Assembly (NCBI GenBank): GCA_024196135.1
Contig: JAMQCK010000018.1
Coordinates: forward strand, 62,001 to 126,000
Length of the DNA stretch: 64,000 nucleotides
Direction of reading: 5' to 3'
Source of the DNA: Pleurotus ostreatus/Saccharomyces cerevisiae fusant
Lineage: Eukaryota; Opisthokonta
The notes below the pieces were generated by a model, which was not told the origin of the DNA, did no database searches, and saw nothing but the letters and a program-made list of their open reading frames with translations. Positions 57,356 to 64,000 of the stretch are shown here, one piece after another (the first letter of the stretch is position 1; each line of letters opens with the position of its first letter). The position numbers and the translations under genes were made by a program.

Positions 57356-59201
57356 ATGACCATGCTTTACGGATCCAGCCCCGAGGCGGCGACACGTTTT
57401 CTCAGCTTTGTGAACGCGTCCCCAACGCCGTTCCATGCCGTGCACAACGCCGCGGTGCGTCTGGAGAAGGCGGGCTTCAGCAAGGTGCGTTCGCCGCGGC
57501 GGAGGAGGTCTGCGGCGCTGACACTGGCGTCGAGCGCAGATTAGGGAAAAGGATGAGTGGGAGAAGACCGTGAAGCCTGGGGGGAAGTACTACTTCACTC
57601 GGTGAGTCGTTCGTAGGGCATGAAAACGGCTGGCTGATCTAGTATGCATGTAGCAATCAGGCAGCCCTGATCGCCTTCACTTTGCCCAAGTCATGGAAGG
57701 CTGGCACCGGCTTGAGCATCGTCGGCACCCACGTTGACAGCCCCAACTTCCGGGTGCGCACCCCTGGCATGCACCTTCGCACCCTCGCCAGCTCACACAT
57801 GCCTGTTCCCATTAGGTCCGTCCGATTTCCAAGCGGGAGAAGGCTGGGTACCTTCAGGTCGCAGTGGAGACCTATGGCGGCGGTATCTGGCACTCGTGGC
57901 TCGACAGAGATCTGTCCATTGCTGGCAGAATTATCCACTCCACCAAGAACGGTGGCTACGAGTCTAAGCTTGTCAAGGTCGACCGCCCCATCCTGCGAAT
58001 TCCCACCCTTGCTATCCACTGTACGTGCTCTGGTATACCCGCTCTAAAAGGCTTCCCCACCTGACTCTTATACTCTCAGTGGACCGTGGCGTCAACGACA
58101 ACCTGAAAATCAACCAGGAGACGGAGCTACTCCCTGTCCTCGGCATCGTCGAGAACCAGCTCAACGCAAAGAAGGAAGAGGCGAAGAAGAATGAGAAGAT
58201 ATCTGCGCAGAGTGTCCAGGAGAACCACCACTCAGATCTCATGACGCTACTTGCGGACGAGATGAACGTCGCTGCAGATGAGATCTACGACTTCGAGCTG
58301 TGCGTATCAGCATTTATGCCTTATTCCGCCATCTGGCGCAGTACTGACTTGCACGCGACCCGCACAGCTCACTATACGACACCCAACCTGCCGTTCTCGG
58401 TGGCTTGAACAATGAGTTCATCTTCAGTCCTCGCATGGACAACCTTGTCTCCTCGTACGTCTTCTCAATCTCTCCCTTTCGTCCTCCCTAACCCACTCAT
58501 CTCACCTCACCTCTAGCTTCTGCGCCGTTGAAGCCCTCGCCTCGACCCCGCCCCCTGCCACTGGCAACGTCTCCGTCATCGCCCTCTTCAACCACGAAGA
58601 AATCGGCTCCGTCTCCACCACCGGCGCCGAGTCCAACCTCATCCCCACCCTCCTCGCGCGCCTCAACCCCTCGCCCACCGAGCACGGCCTCTCCGTCGCC
58701 AACTCCTTCCTCGTGTCCTGCGACATGGCGCACGGCGTGCACCCTAACTACACCTCGAAGTACGAGGAGGGGCATCGCCCGATGCTGAATGGTGGCGTGG
58801 TGGTGAAGACGAATGCGAAGCAGCGGTATACGAGTGATGCAGTGACGACGTTTTTGGTGAAGGCACTTGTGGAGAAGAAGGGTGGGAGGGTGCAGAACTT
58901 TGAGGTTCGGAATGACATGTGAGTGTCGAATGTTTCTCGAGCTCTCGCCGTGTACCCTTCACCGTCCCCCTTGCTTTACGACATGGCATCTGACCCTTCT
59001 TCCTTCAGGGCCTGCGGCTCCACCATTGGCCCCTTCCTCTCGAAGATGGGCATCCGCTCAGTCGACGTCGGCAACCCCATGCTCTCGATGCACTCCATCC
59101 GTGAGACCGCCGGCGCACACGATGTGCAGGCATGCATCGACCTCTTCGAGAGCCTGTTCGAGAACTTCGCGGAGGTGGACGCGACGCTGAATGTGGACTA
59201 G
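57356..59201 (+). CDS. Aspartyl aminopeptidase (M18)
   Basis: Starts [20 protein letters not shown], then [20 protein letters not shown], the usual M18 beginning. Metal and catalytic motifs are present: [73 protein letters not shown] and [15 protein letters not shown]. The chain ends [13 protein letters not shown]18 enzymes are dinuclear zinc, tetrahedral dodecamers that remove N-terminal Asp or Glu in the cytosol; yeast Ape4 is carried to the vacuole by the Cvt route. About eight exons. Divergent from UTP12 across 170 bp. Confidence 0.95.
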
Positions 59202-59478
59202 ACGAATGCCACCGAAGCGACCACCTTCCAAGGCTTCCATCGACTCCGCCATTCGTAAACGCCAGGGTCAATCGCCAAGCAAACAGGGCCCTCTCGCAAG
59301 TTCGATAATGCACGCATATTCCTTAATGTGTGAAGTCGAGCGGAATACAGAACGAACGAGGTTTAAATAATGATCGTCCGGAAAATGCGAATCCCTCCTC
59401 CCACGCAAGCAAGCTCTGCTGCTGCTCAGCGCACGAGCTCTGCCCCTGCGTTGCCGAGGAGAGCGAGTCCTGCTCGAC

Positions 59479-60191
59479 TCAGAGCTTCGCATCGCCACCA
59501 ATGGGGATCTTCGGCAGCCACGCACGCTTGGTGTGGTCGTAGAACTCCTTGGTGGGTGCTGCGGTGAAGGTCAGTAACTGGACGAGGACGAGGTGCGAGC
59601 GGAGGTGCGAGGGGAGGAGGGGAGAGCGACGGGGGCTAACGCAACGAGGAGAGGGGAGGAGCGCGGCACGACGAGGCATGAACGACGTCGAGACGGGGAA
59701 GCGTGTCACAATCACAACCCAAATCAGACATCCAACTCACCCGTCTTCGCCCTGCTCTCCGCATCCAGCGAGCCCGTGCTCACTGTCCTGATGCTCGGGT
59801 CGACCATGGGCGTCCCAAATAGCGGCGTGCCGCACTTTGAGCAGAACGAGCGCTCGAAGGGCTTGCCCGAGTCGGTGTTCTTGTCGGCGAAGGTGCTGAG
59901 GCTGCGCGCGCCCTTGGTGATGGCGAGTTGCTAGGGGAGGTGTCAGTAAATGTGTAGCAGAGACGTGGCCGTGGCAGAGGGGAAGTGCGAGTAGACGCGT
60001 AAGGGGAGGCGCGGACAGATGAGGCTGGGAGTACTCACGTCCTTATGGCACCAGAGATTCGACGTGAACACCGAGCCAGACACCTTCTGGCACGATGGGC
60101 AGTGGCACACCACGCTCATCATCGGCGCGCCCGTGACCGTGTAGGCGACCGCGCCGCACATGCACGCGCCAGTGTACTTCGGTGAGGCCAT
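59479..60191 (-). CDS. GFA/CENP-V domain protein, copy 1
   Basis: Starts MASPKYTGACMCGAVAYTVT. Zinc ligands appear as CMCG, CHCPSCQKVSGS and FCSKCGTPLFG, the three Cys clusters of the GFA fold. SIRTVSTGSLDAES follows, and the last exon ends EFYDHTKRAWLPKIPIGGDA then KL. Two introns (about 59575-59740 and 59935-60040) divide it; the first is unusually long and carries an overlapping purine-rich stretch. GFA-domain proteins are named for glutathione-dependent formaldehyde-activating enzyme, but for most the substrate is unknown. A close paralogue lies immediately upstream on the same strand. Confidence 0.88.
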
Positions 60192-60584
60192 ATCGGTGAT
60201 TGTTTGCGAGTGTTTGTGGATGTGGGTGTATGCGTGTGGGAGGAGGAAAAGACGAGGTCGGGCGTTCAAGCAGGGACACGAGCGCGAGCGGGAAGGTACT
60301 TCTGACCTTGAAGGTACGCACAGCAGGTTTATGTAGCGCGTCGACAACGGGGGCGACGAGACCGGCTTGATAGGCGGCGCCGGAGTTAGTCGCGTATTTG
60401 TTCGTAGTGTTGATCTAGCGGGGTTGGTAGGTCTGGCTGAACGTGTCACCAGCCGTTGGTGGTGATTACAGCTCGGGAAGGGGGTGTTTCAGCGATATAG
60501 AACTGCGGAAATGGTTACAGGAGATGTGTATGGAATTTTCCAGGCAGGGCGAGACGTTGCCACAAATGTAGACTATGACTATCT
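60192..60584. other. Intergenic between the two GFA paralogues
   Basis: 393 bp, promoter of copy 1 and 3' end of copy 2. No further coding sequence. Confidence 0.5.
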
Positions 60585-61281
60585 TCAAAGCTTCCCCTTC
60601 CCCTTCCATGTCATCTGGAGACCTTCGCTGAGCCACGGACGCTTGCATTGTGTGAAGAGCTCCTTCCTGGGGCCTGTAGAGAGTTTAGTCCAGCTCGATA
60701 CGCGGTTGCCACATATTGAATCCTGGCCACCGCTGCTTTCGGCTGATACCGAGTAAACAGTATCCAGCCCGTGTGTACTGTATCTGTACGCACCCCATTT
60801 ACCCTGGGATTCTGCATCCAGAGACCCCGATGCAACAATCGCAATTTTGGGATTCTGCTCCGGAAATCCCAACACGAAGGACCCGCATTCACTACAGAAG
60901 GCGCGGCGGTACGGCTTGCCAGATTGGGTGTGCGGGTCAGCGTACTCTTTCAAGGCCTCTTTGCCGGTGATGACGCTGACTTGCTACAGGCATGAATTAG
61001 CTTGTGTGAACGGTAGACTAGCGCCGCTGGAGCGGCCGTTGGCAGTTGGATAAATAAGATACAAGGGATGACAACTTCTACACCCCCGTCGTGTCCATGG
61101 GAGTCTAGACGCGCACCTCTTTGTTGAAGAACACGTTAGACGCGAAGGCACTTCCAGTAAACTTCTGGCAGTTGACGCAGTGGCATACGAGATGCGTGAA
61201 GGGCTCGCCGGTCAGCTCGTACTCAACAGCGCCACAGAGACAAGAGCCGTGGTATTTCAGTGGTTGGGAAGAGCGAGACAT
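60585..61281 (-). CDS. GFA/CENP-V domain protein, copy 2
   Basis: Starts MSRSSQPLKYHGSCLCGAVE. Zinc clusters are CLCG, CHCVNCQKFTGSAF and FCSECGSFVLGF. After IAIVASGSLDAESQ an intron (GTAAAT donor, CTACAG acceptor) joins in phase to GPRKELFTQCKRPWLSEGLQ, ending WKGKGKL. Exon pattern and motifs parallel copy 1, so the two probably arose by local duplication, then diverged considerably. Without splicing the frame also stays open through the last intron, giving a longer variant. Confidence 0.85.
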
Positions 61282-61801
61282 CTCCTTCCAAAGCTCGCAA
61301 TGGCTCGTAGCGTTGATGAGATGCCCCGGGTGTGACGGCGGGTCCAGCAAAGGGCAAGGATGAACTTCAGGCACGCAGCACGCGTGTGAATCTCGGGCCC
61401 GGTAGCCGGTAAAGTCATACCCGGAACGTGGCCATAAAGACCCGCGCCGCAGAACAATTGATTGTGGCAGAGGCGCTGGCAGAGACGGAATTATCCCGCG
61501 GCTGATGTCTCCCCGCTCGAGTACTACAGAGTAAGCGGGTGAATTGCCTGCCATATATTGTACAGTGAGTAGTTTGTTGACATAGTAGACATGAGTGAGC
61601 GAGTGGGCATAGCGACGGAGAGGTATAAACATGAGTACGTGATACAGTTCTCCAGGTGTTCATAGCACACGACCTGCGTGAGCCTGTAGTAAGATGTCGT
61701 GAGGCAGGCGGAGCACGATAGAGCCGAGAAGACGTGTGAGAGGGTAGCGTTGAGTAAGAAAGAGGTGCACGTCGTCATAGAAAATAAATCGTCGAATGCT
61801 C
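61282..61801. other. Intergenic: promoter of GFA copy 2
   Basis: 520 bp between minus-strand genes. Frames at 61524-61820 overlap the end of the next gene out of frame and show no recognisable domain. Confidence 0.5.
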
Positions 61802-62770
61802 TCACGCCTTCGGGCCCCACAAGTTCTCAAACCTGCGCAGGATGGTGAGGTTTGAACAGACAGAAGCAGTAGATGGAACTAACCAGCCTTCGGGGTCAGT
61901 AGCACCTCGCATCTGAACCGTGGTGATACCCTCATCGAAGTCGGCGAGGCTTCCGAAAGCGGCGCGCGTGAGGTCGACATGACGGCTACCAGTAGCACAT
62001 CCTGCGCATGTGTCGACAACACGTACAAAGACGCATTTCTTCTCCGTGCGGCAAACTGTCGCGAGATTAGATTACGAAATATAGTCGGCTCGGACTGGAC
62101 GCACGCTCCAAGAACTTGTAGCACTTCGGCTTGTTCGTCCACCCCTGAAGCGTCAATGCGGCAGCAAACGAGGCATCCTGTAGGTGATTAGCGGGCGACT
62201 GTAGATACCGTCGCTGTCACATACCGTAGGTGCCCAGTTGCCATTCGCCCAGCAGCTCGGATTCTGGAGATCATGGCCGGTATACCTACTTCGCGTAAGT
62301 AAGAATCGTAGCGACATGACTATCGCGTACCAGGTGATTGTCACGGCCTCTGGTTTGCCAATGCCTTGGATCGTCTTGATGACCTTCGCCACGGCGGCGC
62401 TGACGCCTTTTCCAACGCCTTTACCGACGTTCTTGAGGTGATCGACGGAGAGCTTCCGCTTGCTTAAAGACGAGGCGGAGTAATCGTCGTCCATAGTGTC
62501 AAGCGCCGACGAGTCGTTGCCAGCCAGAAGAGGTAAACCGGCGAGGGGCGAGTCCTCCATAGGCAAGTCGCGTCGGTACTTGTATTGCATGTCGGTCACG
62601 TTAACGGTTTCCCAGCCATCGCGAGGGTCAAAGACGTAGTTATCGCCTAGGGAATGAGGGCGAGTGTAGCGACTTTCGAGGACAGCGCGAGAGGGAGATC
62701 CGAGGGAAGCGCGCGCAGCGGCAGAGAGCGCGCTGATGAGAGGCACGAGGACGAGAAGCTTGAAGTTCAT
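61802..62770 (-). CDS. Secreted double-psi beta-barrel (RlpA/expansin-like) protein
   Basis: MNFKLLVLVPLISALSAAAR is a signal peptide. A pro-like region with NDSSALD and a dibasic KRKLSVDH segment (possible kexin site) precedes the domain. The barrel reads VTITWYTGHDLQNPSCWANG, NWAPTDASFAAALTLQGWTN, CVFVRVVDTCAGCATGSRHV and DLTRAAFGSLADF, ending EGWFENLWGPKA. Six Cys are present and the HVDLT Asp matches the expansin/RlpA-type conserved acid. Three introns lie inside the domain. Such proteins bind or loosen cell-wall polysaccharide, or act as small secreted effectors; no catalytic activity can be inferred. Confidence 0.85.
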
Positions 62771-63341
62771 GATGGCGTGTGGCGGCGAGTCAAAGAGGGA
62801 AAGGCGAGCGTCTGTGTTGGCTCAATAGTTGGCACTTGGTGCAGGGCGAGTGGGCGAGTTCCTGGAAAGATGGCGATGGAAGGAAGCAAAGAGCGAGGTT
62901 GACAATGTTTGGTCGCCCGGCAGCTTTTCAGCCGTCGAAAGGCTGTTTGACGTTCAGATGACAAGTTCGTCGGAATTTCCCCTAGGCGTCGTTGCGATGA
63001 GCTCGGGCATACAGCTGGTCAGCCGATGGTATACATAGCGCCAGCTTGGTAAGAAACGAAGCGACCGCGACAGTCATAGTCCAGGAGTGAATGGAGGATG
63101 AGACGCAGTGGCGGAGGGAAGGTGGGTTATCAGATATGATAACCTGCTATGCGGTCATCGTGACTCACGCGATCGGGCGGACCGTTACGCGTTACGGCCG
63201 GTCCGGGGAAGGAACCGCCGCCTTGATATATGTAACTTGCCGCTGACCAACCAACATCTCAAGTCCCCTCCCCGCGCCTGTCTGCTCCCAAATATCCCAC
63301 AGCCTTTCTGGCTTCTTATTTGGGCGACTCTCTAGTCAAGG
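62771..63341. promoter_or_regulatory. Shared upstream region of the beta-barrel and Zn2Cys6 genes
   Basis: 571 bp between divergent start codons. It contains several CGG triplets near 63199 (cggccggtccgg) of the sort Zn2Cys6 proteins bind, and a TATA-like tatatg near 63225. No gene recognised. Confidence 0.4.
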
Positions 63342-64000
63342 ATGCCGGCAGATACTTCAGGCGTCCATGCCCGACGACATTCAGTTCGCAAGTCCTCCGG
63401 CGACGACGATCTCGAGGTTCGGCGGGCACGGGGGGAGCTCTCTTGTGCTGAATGCAGACGACTAAAGGTGCGTCGTATATCCATGTCGATTGTGCCCGTT
63501 GCTCATCATGTTTTGTCGTTCAGCTCAAGTGCGACAAGAAAATTCCGTGTGGCAGTTGTGGTATGTGCCTTTCGGTGCATCTGTTTACGCATTTACCGAC
63601 GTGAGCAGTACGCAGAGGTTGTCCATCGATATGCCCCAACGGAAGCTTGTCTTCAGGTCAAGGCATGAGGTGCGCTCCAATGCCCCGGATCTTGTACACC
63701 TCTAAAACCCTATCACCAGTCGCTTCGTGCTCGCAGATACCACCGAGCTGCATGGCAAAATACAAGAGATGGGACAGCGCATACGGCAATTGGAGGTGCG
63801 TTATTACGTCTGTGACTAGAGACCATGCATTGACGACCACTCAGGACGCTCTCGCGATCTTCCAAGCAGGTGTTTCCAACGAGACACATCCTCTCCTTCG
63901 CCCAGAACTACTCTCCATCAAATTTGGCCCAGAACGCCTCATTGCCCCCGAGCGAGAGAAGCCTCGCAGAGACCACTCTGTCGACTCAATCGACGCCCTT
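63342..64000 (+). CDS. Zn2Cys6 fungal transcription factor (3' end cut by window)
   Basis: Starts MPADTSGVHARRHSVRKSSG. The binuclear zinc cluster is spread over several exons: LSCAECRRLK, then LKCDKKIPCGSC, then VRRGCPSICPNGSLSSGQGM. This gives CX2CX6CX5CX2CX8C. After another splice comes RFVLADTTELHGKIQEMGQR, IRQLEDALAIFQAGVSNETH, a coiled dimerisation segment. The frame is still open at base 64000. I assign introns with GTGCGT or GTATGT donors at about 63471, 63560, 63670 and 63796. The 3' part (middle homology region) lies outside the window. Confidence 0.88.

Noticed and set aside
1..64000. Biosynthetic gene cluster, mating-type locus or defence island
   Set aside because: No synthase backbone, pheromone receptor, homeodomain pair, NLR or cluster of tailoring enzymes; the genes are mostly unrelated housekeeping functions.

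Overview
The window looks like nuclear DNA of a filamentous basidiomycete, most probably an Agaricomycete of the Polyporales type. The signs are very dense protein genes on both strands, many short GT-AG introns (mostly about 47-60 nt), GC-rich coding sequence, and basidiomycete-style versions of conserved eukaryotic proteins. I assign 28 protein genes. All but the first (5' end missing) and the last (3' end missing) lie wholly inside the window. I see no rRNA, tRNA, transposon, CRISPR or bacterial-type feature. All assignments come from reading translations and splice signals by eye.

Layout, left to right. 1-9250: a lone cytochrome b5 domain protein, the nuclear-envelope phosphatase NEM1, the ESCRT-III subunit SNF7, an orphan P-loop protein with a C-terminal membrane anchor, and the mitochondrial factors IBA57 and PET191. 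9847-24725: Elongator subunit ELP2, a degenerate DEAD-box protein with a long disordered N-terminus, an RRM-like protein, the ATP-synthase assembly factor FMC1, ceramide synthase, a U1A/U2B-type snRNP protein, and a GW/WG-rich zinc-finger and coiled-coil protein. 24941-38379: CPSF160/CFT1, an unknown membrane protein, the exon-junction recycling factor PYM, an ataxin-3 deubiquitinase, a DUF1640 mitochondrial protein, GPN3, and a small His/Arg/Ser-rich protein. 38876-49697 is a glycoprotein and protease stretch: an S28 serine peptidase, an EDEM-type GH47 mannosidase, a ZNRD2-like double zinc ribbon, and an S53 sedolisin. 50030-64000: a SLIP-GC-like large GTPase, UTP12, aspartyl aminopeptidase, two neighbouring GFA-domain paralogues, a secreted double-psi beta-barrel protein, and the start of a Zn2Cys6 transcription factor.

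Most genes are unlinked housekeeping functions: RNA processing (ELP2, U1A, CFT1, PYM, UTP12), mitochondrial assembly (IBA57, PET191, FMC1, DUF1640, perhaps the cytochrome b5 protein) and secretory quality control or secretion (EDEM, S28, S53, the beta-barrel protein). Many neighbours are divergent pairs sharing 170-570 bp of upstream DNA. There is no obvious secondary-metabolite cluster or defence island. The most unusual items are the catalytically stripped DEAD-box protein, the GW/WG-rich zinc-finger protein, the SLIP-GC-like GTPase, the tail-anchored P-loop protein, and a small gene whose 3' end carries two competing reading frames.
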